Origin: DASVTR01 sp036387475
GTDB lineage: Bacteria > Acidobacteriota > Blastocatellia > Pyrinomonadales > Pyrinomonadaceae
NCBI GenBank assembly: GCA_036387475.1
Contig: DASVTR010000003.1
Location: 186,001-250,000, forward strand
Direction: 5' to 3'
DNA: 64,000 nucleotides
Shown: positions 49,531 to 57,482 of the stretch, piece by piece
How the letters are laid out: the number at the start of each line of letters is the position of its first letter
How positions within the stretch are numbered: position 1 is the first letter of the stretch
The notes under the pieces: generated by a model
Told to the model about the DNA's origin: nothing
Seen by the model: the letters and a program-made list of their open reading frames with translations, nothing else
The model's database searches: none
Made by a program: the position numbers and the translations under genes

Positions 49531-51441
49531 ATGAGTATTACTAAAACGACTAAACCCGCGATGCTCTTATTGAGCGTGCTGCTTGCTCTCTCGTCTCTAA
49601 TCGTTAGCGCTCAGACTTCCAACAAGCGCTCTCTGGCGGCGATAGCTACGCGCGCGGAGTTTGATGCGCTGGCCCGCACCTACGATCAGGACACGCCGTA
49701 TCCTCTGCCGCATGTGCTCTTCGTCATTGACCGCAAAGACAAGAACAAAATCTATTACGTCAACACGAAGCGCTACAAGTTTCACAGGGATTTCGTCAAC
49801 GGCAATTATCTCTCGTTGGAACGTGGCAACGAGTTTTTCGAGAACAATTACCTGAAGCCTAACCGCCGTTTCATCCTGGGCACGCTCGCCTATCAAAGCC
49901 CGGTCAAGCGTTGGACGTTCGAATTCTGGGAAGGCGATTTGATTCCGGCAGAGCAGATTAAGCTCAGCTACGATGTTATCAGTAAGACTTTCTTCGAGCC
50001 TGTGGCCTACAAGCCCAATTCGCTCAGGCAGGAAGAAGACTCCGCCAAACTCGAAGGGATGCCGCGCGTCCTTCAGAGCGAAATCACGAAAGAGCAGGAA
50101 TATCAGGCGCTCAACATGGCGCGCGGCCTTGGCCGCATACACGTCATAGAGAAATTGGACGAGCACGTCGAAATCGGTTTCAACGAAATCCTTGTGCTCA
50201 ACGAAGTGCCGATTCAATTACCGCCCGTCGCCGGAATCATCACGTCGAAACCTTCTACGCCGCTCTCGCACATCAATTTGCTGGCGAAAGGCTGGGGCGT
50301 GCCCAACGCATACATCAAGAATGCGACCGAGTTGTTGAAGCAATACGACGGCTGGTGGGTCTCTTTCGAAACCAAGTATGACCGCTACGAAATCAAGCGC
50401 GCCGACATAAACCAGTTGCGTGAATATCAGGATCGTCTCTCCAAGCTGCAAAACGTCATGAAGCCGCGCTCTGATTTGACTGTCAAGCGCCTCGCTTCAT
50501 TGCGCGAGCAGCGCAGGCGCGACATCATCGCTTACGGCGGAAAGTCTGCCAATCTGGGCGAGGTGATGAACGCGCGGCTGGCGGGCATCGTCGTCCCCAA
50601 CGGCTTCGCCATTCCTTTCTATTATTATGACCAGTTCATCAAAGAGAACAATCTAGAAGAACCAATCTTCGAGATGCTCAATGAAGATAAGTTCGTACAC
50701 GACCCTGCTTACAGGCGCTCGCGCCTGACGGCGATGCGCGAGCGGATTCAAAAGGGCAAGGTCAACGATGAGTTGCGCGCCGAAGTCCTGCGCCGCGTCC
50801 GCGCGGAGTTTGCGGGCAAGGGACTGTTCGTGCGTAGTTCTTCAAACTCCGAAGACTTGCCAAACTTCAGCGGCGCTGGCCTCTACAGTACCGTGCCGAA
50901 TGTTAAAGACGAAGAGCAACTGATTGAGGCGATCAAAACCGTCTGGGCTTCGCTCTGGAATTTTGAAGCCTACGAGGCGCGCGAGCGCTCGCACGTTGAC
51001 CACTCGAAGATTTTTATGGCCGTGCTGATTCAGGAAGGCATTAACTCGGAAAGCTCCGGCGTGATGATTACCACAGACCCTTACGACAAGGACAACAAAG
51101 ACGCCATCTACATCAGCGCCAAGCGCGGCCTCGGCATCAAGGTCGTCGAAGGCCAAAAAATCGCCGAGCAGGTTCTCTATCACTCGCGCGGCAATGCTGT
51201 GAAGGTCTTAACGCGCTCGGCGGAAGACAGCCTCCTGACGTTTGACGATAAGGGCGGAGTTAAAGAGATACCCATTACGGGCGAGCGCGCCGTCCTGACA
51301 GACGAAGTTATCCGCCGCCTCGTTCGCGCGGGCGCGAGCATCAAGCGAGTCTTCGGAGGCAAGGAACAGGACATCGAATGGGCCTACATGAAGGGGCAAA
51401 TTTACATCGTCCAATCGCGCCCGTATATTCAGGGAAGCTAA
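49531..51441 (+). CDS. Secreted PEP/water-dikinase-like protein (phospho-His plus ATP-binding domains)
   Basis: A Sec-type signal peptide (MLLLSVLLALSSLIVSAQ, cleaved near residue 28) precedes an unknown ~190-residue domain. A swivel-type phospho-His domain follows, with KPSTPLSHINLLAKGWGVPN and H247 as the presumed acceptor. Then comes a pyruvate-phosphate-dikinase ATP-binding domain (RDIIAYGGKSANLGEVMNAR, FVRSSSNSEDLPNFSGAG, ending DIEWAYMKGQIYIVQSRPY). The order His-domain then ATP-domain, without a PEP barrel, resembles glucan/water dikinases. Export of an ATP-dependent enzyme is puzzling. AGGGGAAGG precedes the ATG at 49531. Confidence 0.85.
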   Translation: MSITKTTKPAMLLLSVLLALSSLIVSAQTSNKRSLAAIATRAEFDALARTYDQDTPYPLPHVLFVIDRKDKNKIYYVNTKRYKFHRDFVNGNYLSLERGNEFFENNYLKPNRRFILGTLAYQSPVKRWTFEFWEGDLIPAEQIKLSYDVISKTFFEPVAYKPNSLRQEEDSAKLEGMPRVLQSEITKEQEYQALNMARGLGRIHVIEKLDEHVEIGFNEILVLNEVPIQLPPVAGIITSKPSTPLSHINLLAKGWGVPNAYIKNATELLKQYDGWWVSFETKYDRYEIKRADINQLREYQDRLSKLQNVMKPRSDLTVKRLASLREQRRRDIIAYGGKSANLGEVMNARLAGIVVPNGFAIPFYYYDQFIKENNLEEPIFEMLNEDKFVHDPAYRRSRLTAMRERIQKGKVNDELRAEVLRRVRAEFAGKGLFVRSSSNSEDLPNFSGAGLYSTVPNVKDEEQLIEAIKTVWASLWNFEAYEARERSHVDHSKIFMAVLIQEGINSESSGVMITTDPYDKDNKDAIYISAKRGLGIKVVEGQKIAEQVLYHSRGNAVKVLTRSAEDSLLTFDDKGGVKEIPITGERAVLTDEVIRRLVRAGASIKRVFGGKEQDIEWAYMKGQIYIVQSRPYIQGS

Positions 51442-51539
51442 AAGCAGAAGTCAGGAGACAGAATACAGAATAAGAGGCTGCAACCGCTTTTACTGATGTT
51501 CTGTTCTTCTGACTCCTGAATTCTGACTCCTGAATTCTG
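51442..51539. repeat. Palindromic word element B5 (forward)
   Basis: It starts right after the dikinase stop codon. The core aagaggctgcaaccgctttt matches B1. The right arm ends about 9 nt before the oxidoreductase ATG. Confidence 0.86.
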
Positions 51540-51548
51540 TAGTTGATT

Positions 51549-52334
51549 ATGAGTGACAAAATTTTTGTTGATGGATTGCTCGCAGGGCGCGTCGCGTTTG
51601 TGACGGGCGGGGGAACTGGCATCACGGGCGGCGTGGCGCGTGCGTTGGCCGAAAGCGGCGCGCGTGTCGCGTTGGTCAGCCGCCGGATGGAGCATCTTGA
51701 GCCTGCGGCTGAAGCCATTCGCGCGGCGGGCGGTGAAGCGCTGGCGGTTGCATGCGATGTGCGCAACATGTCGGAGGTGGAAGCGGCGATTGCTGCTACT
51801 ATCGAACGCTTCGGCCAACTGGATATTGTCGTCAACGGCGCGGCGGGGAATTTTCTCTGTCCCGCCGAAGAGTTGTCGCCCAATGGTTTCGGCACGGTGG
51901 TGGACATCGACTTGAAGGGCACGTTCAATGTCTGCCGCGCAAGCGTCGCCGAATTGAAAAAGACGAGAGGCTCGATTCTCAACATCAGCGCGACGCTGCA
52001 TTATCTGGGCACGCCGTATCAGCTACACGTCTCTGCGGCGAAGGCTGGTGTCGATGCGCTGACGCGTAACCTTTCGGTCGAATGGGGGCGCTACGGCATA
52101 CGCGTCAACGCGATTGCGCCCGGCCCGATTGAAGACACGGAAGGAATGGCGCGCCTCGTGCCCGCGGAAGTGAAAGAGAAACTGCGCCGCAAGATTCCGC
52201 TGGGCCGCTTCGGTCGCATCAGTGATATAGAGCAGGCGGCGGTTTTCCTCTGCTCGGACGCTGCGAGTTTTATCAATGGCGTCGTGCTGGTCGTTGACGG
52301 CGGACAGTGGCTTTCGGCGAATCCGCTCGGCTGA
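51549..52334 (+). CDS. SDR-family oxidoreductase, 2,4-dienoyl-CoA reductase-like
   Basis: A Rossmann fold starts AFVTGGGTGITGGVARALAE (TGxxxGxG type) and continues with a SRR NADP-binding segment after strand 2. The catalytic Ser lies in ILNISATLHYLG. The usual YxxxK is LHVSAAKAGVDALTRNLSVEW, with Lys kept and the Tyr position changed, as in 2,4-dienoyl-CoA reductases. That family removes double bonds in unsaturated fatty-acid oxidation. ATG 51549 is preferred to TTG 51543. It lies 22 nt before trpE and may be co-transcribed with it. Confidence 0.88.
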   Translation: MSDKIFVDGLLAGRVAFVTGGGTGITGGVARALAESGARVALVSRRMEHLEPAAEAIRAAGGEALAVACDVRNMSEVEAAIAATIERFGQLDIVVNGAAGNFLCPAEELSPNGFGTVVDIDLKGTFNVCRASVAELKKTRGSILNISATLHYLGTPYQLHVSAAKAGVDALTRNLSVEWGRYGIRVNAIAPGPIEDTEGMARLVPAEVKEKLRRKIPLGRFGRISDIEQAAVFLCSDAASFINGVVLVVDGGQWLSANPLG

Positions 52335-52356
52335 TTTCGATGTCTCAACACTCTTC

Positions 52357-53868
52357 ATGCTGAAACTCGAACCGGCGACATTCGAGGAATTTGAGCGCGA
52401 GGCCGGGCGCGGCAATGTTGTGCCCGTGGTTCGGAGCGTGCTGGCGGATTTACAAACGCCGGTCGGCGCGTTTCTGCGCGTTGCGGACGGCGCGCGCTAC
52501 GCTTTCCTGCTCGAATCAATCGAGGGCGGCGAGCGCGTGGCGCGTTATTCGTTTCTCGGCGCTGAGCCGTCGATGGTCGTGCGCGGGCGCGGGAATCAGA
52601 CCGTTGTTGAGCGGGGTGGCGAGCGCGAGATTTTAGACGTGTGCGCGACAGAGTTTGTGCGCGAGCATTTCCGCGAGCGGCATCTGGCACGCCGCAGTGG
52701 CCTTGCTCCGCTCTCCGGCGGTGCGGTCGGCTATCTAGCTTACGACGCTGCGCGTTGGTTCGAGCCGGTGCTGGGTAAAAACGGCCATGAAGCTCAAACG
52801 GACGAAGCCGTCTGGATGTTTTATCGCACGCTGCTCGCCTTCGACCGCGTACGGCAGCAGATAGAGATTACTTCCATTGTTCTCACTGAAGAAGCCGAGG
52901 GAAGCATGGAGCGGCTGCGCGAGCTTTACGAGCGCGCCGTAATGGAAACCGAGCGCATTGAAAAACTGTTGCTGCTTGGGCCAATCGCGCCGCCGGAAAA
53001 CGGTGCGACCCCTGCCAGCGTAGATGAAAAGGGCGGCGCTTTCGTCTCAAACTGGACGCGTGAAGACTTTGAGCAGGCCGTGCTCGCGGTCAAGGAGAGG
53101 ATTGCGGCGGGCGATTGTTACCAGGTCGTGCTTTCGCAGCGCTTCACAAAAAAGGTTTCGTCGCCGCCGGTTCAAATCTATCGTGCTCTGCGGGCGCTGA
53201 ACCCTTCGCCGTACATGTACTTTTTTCAGATGAACGACGAAGCGATCATCGGCGCATCGCCCGAAATGCTGGTGCGCTGTCGCGGGCAGCGGCTGGATTA
53301 TCGCCCGATTGCGGGGACGCGCAAGCGCGGCGCGACCGAAGCCGAAGACTGGTTGCTCGGCGAAGAGATGCGCGCCGACGAGAAAGAAGTGGCCGAACAC
53401 ATGATGCTCGTTGATTTGGGCCGTAACGATTTGGGCCGCGTCAGCGACTACGGCTCTGTGCAGGTCGAAGACATGTTGGCTATCGAGCGTTATTCGCACG
53501 TGCAGCACCTCGTCAGCAGCCTGCGCGCGCGCCTGCGTGACGACCTTGATCGCTTTGATGCGCTCGCCTCCTGCTTTCCAGCAGGGACTGTGACGGGCGC
53601 TCCGAAGCTGCGCGCGATGGAGATTATCAGAGAGCTTGAGCCGGATGAGCGCGGCGTTTACGCTGGCGCGGTGCTCTACTTGGACTATGCCGAGAATCTG
53701 GATTCGTGTATTGCGATTCGCACTATCGTGATGCGTGAGGGCGTCGCTTACGTTCAGGCGGGCGCGGGGCTGGTGGCCGATTCCGTCCCTGAGCGGGAAT
53801 ATGAAGAGACTGTGAATAAAGCGCGGGCGCTCGTCCGCGCAATTGAAATGGCGGAAAAAGGGGTATGA
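52357..53868 (+). CDS. trpE: Anthranilate synthase component I
   Basis: TrpE converts chorismate and ammonia or glutamine to anthranilate. The C-terminal chorismate-binding domain contains GDCYQVVLSQRFTKKV, NPSPYMYFFQ, GASPEMLVRCRGQRLDYRPIAG, ELIM-type HMMLVDLGRNDLGRV, AGTVTGAPKLRAMEIIRELE and YAGAVLYLDYAENLDSCIAI. The N-terminal region has LESIEGGERVARYSFLGAEP, which supports trpE over pabB. The start is ATG 52357, not the longer frame. Its stop overlaps by 4 nt the cyclophilin start. Confidence 0.94.
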   Translation: MLKLEPATFEEFEREAGRGNVVPVVRSVLADLQTPVGAFLRVADGARYAFLLESIEGGERVARYSFLGAEPSMVVRGRGNQTVVERGGEREILDVCATEFVREHFRERHLARRSGLAPLSGGAVGYLAYDAARWFEPVLGKNGHEAQTDEAVWMFYRTLLAFDRVRQQIEITSIVLTEEAEGSMERLRELYERAVMETERIEKLLLLGPIAPPENGATPASVDEKGGAFVSNWTREDFEQAVLAVKERIAAGDCYQVVLSQRFTKKVSSPPVQIYRALRALNPSPYMYFFQMNDEAIIGASPEMLVRCRGQRLDYRPIAGTRKRGATEAEDWLLGEEMRADEKEVAEHMMLVDLGRNDLGRVSDYGSVQVEDMLAIERYSHVQHLVSSLRARLRDDLDRFDALASCFPAGTVTGAPKLRAMEIIRELEPDERGVYAGAVLYLDYAENLDSCIAIRTIVMREGVAYVQAGAGLVADSVPEREYEETVNKARALVRAIEMAEKGV

Positions 53869-54692
53869 GAAAAGCAGGAGTCAGGAGTCAGGAGTCCGTA
53901 GCCGGAAGGAAAACGAGGCCGAGCGCTCGTCATCGCCTTCTATGTTGGCGTGTGCCGTTTGTCTTCGTTAACGCGTTAGTCTTCGTGTTAGCGTTGTCAT
54001 CACTAACGCTCGCGCAGGAGACGCCGCAGCAAAAGAACGACGCGCAACAGAAGAGCGGCAATGCGACGGAAGTTAAAAAGAGCAACGAGCGCCCTACGGC
54101 GGCGGTGGTGAAGCCTGAGCCGTTTGACGGCGCGGCAATTGAAAAGATGGCGGCGCAATGCGTCACACTTGAAACAGAGGCGGGCGTCATCGAAATTGAG
54201 ATGCTGGCCGAGACCGCGCCGGAAACCGCGCGCAACTTTCTCAACCTCGCCGCCACGGGCACTCTCGATACGACCACCTTCAGCCGCGTCGTCAAAGACT
54301 TCGTTGTGCAGGGCGGCAATCTGGCGACATCACAGAAATGGGGCGCGGAGCTTTCGCTGCGAGCGCGGCGCACAATTCCGGACGAGCCGAACTACGTCAA
54401 GCACGTGCGCGGCATCGTTTCCATGGCCCGCCCCAGTAAGCCCAACAGCGCGACCACCAATTTCTTCATCCTTGTTGGTGACGCCCCACATCTCGATAAT
54501 CAATTCGCCGCCTTCGGTCGCGTCGTGCGCGGAATGGAGATTGTAGACGCGATGAACAAAGCGCCGCTCGGCGGCGAGCGCGGGGAAACGCCTGAAAAAC
54601 CCGTCCGCATCACGCGCGCGAGCGTCAAGGAATGCGCCGAAAAGCAGAAGCCAGAAGTCAGGAGTCAGAAGCCGGAAGAGAAGAAAGAATAA
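53865..54692 (+). CDS. Peptidyl-prolyl cis-trans isomerase (cyclophilin), exported, with repeat-derived ends
   Basis: The cyclophilin domain (about residues 95-255) has FSRVVKDFVVQGGN with the catalytic Arg, GIVSMARPSKPNSATTNFFI and LDNQFAAFGRVVRG. A hydrophobic segment (VPFVFVNALVFVLALSSLTL) acts as a signal sequence. The ATG overlaps the trpE stop by 4 nt. The codons just after it, encoding AGVRSQESVAG, are words of repeat family B. The last ~16 residues (KQKPEVRSQKPEEKKE) are the left arm of element B7. It is inserted between trpE and trpG. Confidence 0.88.
   Translation: MRKAGVRSQESVAGRKTRPSARHRLLCWRVPFVFVNALVFVLALSSLTLAQETPQQKNDAQQKSGNATEVKKSNERPTAAVVKPEPFDGAAIEKMAAQCVTLETEAGVIEIEMLAETAPETARNFLNLAATGTLDTTTFSRVVKDFVVQGGNLATSQKWGAELSLRARRTIPDEPNYVKHVRGIVSMARPSKPNSATTNFFILVGDAPHLDNQFAAFGRVVRGMEIVDAMNKAPLGGERGETPEKPVRITRASVKECAEKQKPEVRSQKPEEKKE
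53868..53903 (+). repeat. Half element B6 inside the cyclophilin 5' coding region
   Basis: The words aaaagcaggagtcaggagtc and aggagtcc match the left arm of family B. No right arm follows, so this looks like a truncated element now translated. Confidence 0.7.
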
Positions 54693-54750
54693 AGGAAAAG
54701 TGGTTTCAGCCTCTTGGTCTAAATTCTAGATGCTGACTCCTGACTTCTGC
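54641..54750. repeat. Palindromic word element B7 (inverted core)
   Basis: The left arm encodes the cyclophilin tail and stop. The right arm (gatgctgactcctgacttct) ends about 9 nt before the trpG ATG. The core aaaagtggtttcagcctctt is the B-type core inverted. Confidence 0.84.
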
Positions 54751-54759
54751 CTTACGTTT

Positions 54760-55326
54760 ATGATTCTAGTCATCGATAACTACGATTCGTTCACTTATAA
54801 CCTCGTGCAGTATTTGGGCGAGTTGGGCGAAGAGTTGGACGTGCGGCGCAATGACGAAGTGACGATTGAAGAGGTCGAAGCACATTGCTGCCCGGACAAG
54901 ATTGTGATTTCGCCGGGGCCGGGCACGCCCGACGGCGCGGGCGTCTCGCTCAAGATGATAGAACAGTTTGCGGGGCGCGTGCCCATCCTGGGTGTCTGCC
55001 TGGGCCATCAGGCTATCGGACAGGCTTTCGGTGGCCGCGTAGTGCGCGCGCCCTCGCTCGTGCACGGCAAGGCGACAGAGATTTGTCATGACGGAAGGAC
55101 GATTTTCGAGGGACTGGACTACCGCTTCAAGGCCGGACGCTATCACTCGCTCGTCGTCGAGCGGGAGAGTTTACCCGATTGCCTTGAAGTCTCTGCGACC
55201 ACGCCCGACGGCGTTATCATGGGTCTGCGCCATCGCAACCTGAAGATCGAAGGCGTCCAGTTTCATCCTGAATCCATCCTGACGACTGAAGGAAAGCGCT
55301 TGCTGGCTAATTTCCTGAAACTCTAA
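54760..55326 (+). CDS. trpG: Anthranilate synthase component II (glutamine amidotransferase)
   Basis: TrpG supplies ammonia to TrpE. It is a class-I amidotransferase with the nucleophile in ILGVCLGHQAIGQAFGG (about residue 79) and the His/Glu pair in VQFHPESILTTEG. MILVIDNYDSFTYNL is the family start, so the ATG is 54760. At 188 residues it is a stand-alone subunit that may also serve p-aminobenzoate synthesis, since no separate pabA is visible. Element B7 precedes it and no Shine-Dalgarno is seen. Confidence 0.94.
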   Translation: MILVIDNYDSFTYNLVQYLGELGEELDVRRNDEVTIEEVEAHCCPDKIVISPGPGTPDGAGVSLKMIEQFAGRVPILGVCLGHQAIGQAFGGRVVRAPSLVHGKATEICHDGRTIFEGLDYRFKAGRYHSLVVERESLPDCLEVSATTPDGVIMGLRHRNLKIEGVQFHPESILTTEGKRLLANFLKL

Positions 55327-55365
55327 GAGCCGGGCGGTTATTGTGAGTCTCCCGGACGCTCAATT

Positions 55366-56466
55366 ATGGCGGAAAAAAAAGCCCAGCCCATACACCGGCC
55401 CGCATGGTTGCTGCCGACTCCGGCGCGCAGGGATGAACCTTTGCCGACCGCAGGCTTGCGCGCTCTGCTGTTGCGCTTAATGCGCGGCGAAGACCTGGGA
55501 CGTGATGAAGCCGCCTCGCTGCTCGATTGCTTGCTGGACGGCGCTGCGACCGACGCGCAGATCGGAGCGGCGCTTGTTGCCTTAGCGGTCAAGGGTGAGA
55601 CGATTGAAGAACTCGCAGGGATGGCCGCCGCGATGCGTGCTCGCGCCGTTCGTCTCAACGCGCGGCACAAGTGTTTCATAGACACAGCCGGAACGGGTTC
55701 GAGCTATGCCAAGACTTTCAACGTCTCGACCGCAGCCGCCTTCGTCATTAGTGGAGCGGGACTGGCGGTCGCCAAGCATGGCAGCAGCGCCGCGACGAGC
55801 CGTTCGGGGAGCGCAGACGTTTTAACGGCGCTCGGCGTCAACGTCACGGCCACGCCCGAAGTTTCGGAAGAATGCCTCAATGAAATCGGCATCTGCTTTA
55901 TGTTCGCGCCGCTCTATCACAGCGCGACGGCGCGCGTCGCATCAGTCCGCCGAGAGTTGGGCGTGCACACGACTTTCAATTTGCTTGGGCCACTGACGAA
56001 CCCTGCTGGCGCTCCGCGACAGATTATCGGCGTCTGGCATCAGGGATTAATTGAGCCGTTGGCCCACGCGCTCGCCGAACTGGGAACAGAACACGCCTGG
56101 GTCGTACACGGCTCGGACGGGCTTGACGAAGTGACGATTACCGGAGAAACCTTCGTCGCCGAAGCTCGCGACCGCCGCGTTAAAACCTTCGAGGTCACGC
56201 CGCAAGATTTCGGATTGGAGACGGCAGAGATTCGCCACCTAAGCGGTGGCGACGCCGAAGCCAACGCGCAGACCATCGTCGCTGTGCTTGCGGGCAAGCG
56301 GCGTGACGAAGCACGCGCCCTCGTCGTCGCCAATGCGGCGGCGGCCCTGTTCGTCGGCGGCTCAGCCTCAGACCTATACGCGGCGGCCCGCCTTGCCGAA
56401 CAGAGCATTGACAGCGGTGCGGCCCAAAGCAAGCTGGAAGAGTTGGTGAAAGCGACGAATACATAA
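55366..56466 (+). CDS. trpD: Anthranilate phosphoribosyltransferase with altered PRPP loops
   Basis: TrpD joins anthranilate to PRPP. The fold-defining segments are present: DTAGTGSSYAKTFNVSTAAA, VAKHGSSAATSRSGSADVL, FMFAPLYHSA and TFNLLGPLTNPAGA. The two PRPP-binding motifs deviate from the usual GTGGD and KHGNR, reading GTGSS and KHGSS. The N-terminus is about 25 residues longer than usual. It lies 40 nt after trpG; element F1 starts at its stop codon. Confidence 0.9.
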   Translation: MAEKKAQPIHRPAWLLPTPARRDEPLPTAGLRALLLRLMRGEDLGRDEAASLLDCLLDGAATDAQIGAALVALAVKGETIEELAGMAAAMRARAVRLNARHKCFIDTAGTGSSYAKTFNVSTAAAFVISGAGLAVAKHGSSAATSRSGSADVLTALGVNVTATPEVSEECLNEIGICFMFAPLYHSATARVASVRRELGVHTTFNLLGPLTNPAGAPRQIIGVWHQGLIEPLAHALAELGTEHAWVVHGSDGLDEVTITGETFVAEARDRRVKTFEVTPQDFGLETAEIRHLSGGDAEANAQTIVAVLAGKRRDEARALVVANAAAALFVGGSASDLYAAARLAEQSIDSGAAQSKLEELVKATNT

Positions 56467-56552
56467 GGTTTCGGGTTCAAAGTTTCAGGTTTCAGGTTCA
56501 AGACAGGTTTGCTCTTAACCGGAAACTTGAAATCCTGAATCCGAAACCCTTT
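56465..56552. repeat. Palindromic word element F1 (ggtttcaggttcaag family)
   Basis: Left words ggtttcgggttcaaagtttc and right words cttgaaatcctgaatccgaa are complementary. It fills the gap from the trpD stop to within 5 nt of the trpC ATG. Confidence 0.82.
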
Positions 56553-56557
56553 TTCGC

Positions 56558-57379
56558 ATGGACGTTCTGAGCGAAATTATTGAGAGTAAGAGAGTGCGGC
56601 TGTCGCTGTCGCGGGAGACTCGGTCGCCGGAAAGTTTGCGCGCGGCAGCTCTGGCTGTGCGTGCGAAAGCTTTGCCACACGCGCTGCGACGAGCATTGGA
56701 AGACGAAGGGCGCGTCAACATTATCGCCGAAGTGAAGCGCGCCTCGCCGTCGCTCGGAATGATTCGCGCCGACGCCGAGCCTGCACAGATTGCGCTGGAG
56801 TATGAAGCGGGCGGCGCTGCGGCCATCTCCGTCCTGACGGAAGAGGATCGTTTTCGAGGTTCGTTGGAAGACTTGCGCGCAGTCCGCGCGGCGGTCAACA
56901 TTCCGCTCCTGCGTAAGGATTTTATTTTCGACGAATACCAGCTTTACGAAGCGGCGGAAGCGGGCGCGGACGCTTTGCTGCTGATCGTCGCCGCGCTCGA
57001 TGACGAAACCCTCAAGCGCTTGCGCCGCCTGACTGAAGAGGAATTGGGAATGGATGCGCTCGTAGAGGTTCACACCGTAGAAGAGATGCGGCGCGCTGCT
57101 GCGTGCGGCGCAAGTCTCATCGGCGTCAACAATCGTAACCTGCGCACCTTCGAGGTGTCGCTCGAAACCTCCGTCGAGTTAATCAGCGCTGCTCCGCCCG
57201 CCGCTTTGTGCGTTAGCGAAAGCGGGTTGCGTACGCCAGAAGATTTGCGCCGCCTGCGCGCGCTCGGCTATCGCGGCTTTCTCATCGGCGAGACGCTGAT
57301 GCGTTCCCCCCAACCCGAAGCAGCTTTGAAGACGTTGCTGCAAGAATCAAAAGAAGGAAGTAAAGGGGTAAAAGGGTAA
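56558..57379 (+). CDS. trpC: Indole-3-glycerol-phosphate synthase
   Basis: TrpC closes the indole ring. The TIM-barrel motifs are NIIAEVKRASPSLGMI with the catalytic Lys, ISVLTEEDRFRGS, LLRKDFIFDEYQLYEA and LIGVNNRNLRTFEV, with a final RGFLIGETLM phosphate-binding loop. The last ten residues (SKEGSKGVKG) are encoded by element E1. Element F1 ends 5 nt before the ATG, which lacks a Shine-Dalgarno. Length (273 aa) is normal apart from the tail. Confidence 0.95.
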   Translation: MDVLSEIIESKRVRLSLSRETRSPESLRAAALAVRAKALPHALRRALEDEGRVNIIAEVKRASPSLGMIRADAEPAQIALEYEAGGAAAISVLTEEDRFRGSLEDLRAVRAAVNIPLLRKDFIFDEYQLYEAAEAGADALLLIVAALDDETLKRLRRLTEEELGMDALVEVHTVEEMRRAAACGASLIGVNNRNLRTFEVSLETSVELISAAPPAALCVSESGLRTPEDLRRLRALGYRGFLIGETLMRSPQPEAALKTLLQESKEGSKGVKG

Positions 57380-57466
57380 AGGGGGAAGAGGGTAAAAGGA
57401 AAAACGTAAACTGTTTCGAGGAAAGTCGCCTTGCCTTCATTTTCCCATTTCCCCTTTACCCTTTTA
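57354..57466. repeat. Palindromic word element E1 (gggtaaaagggtaaag family)
   Basis: Left words gtaaaggggtaaaagggtaa are complemented by tttcccatttcccctttacc. It overlaps the trpC 3' end and ends about 16 nt before the trpF ATG. Confidence 0.82.
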
Positions 57467-57482
57467 ATCCCCGACAGTATTT

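Noticed and set aside
52276..52356. Upstream extension of trpE into the oxidoreductase gene
   Set aside because: The extra residues read another frame of the preceding gene; the family start matches ATG 52357.
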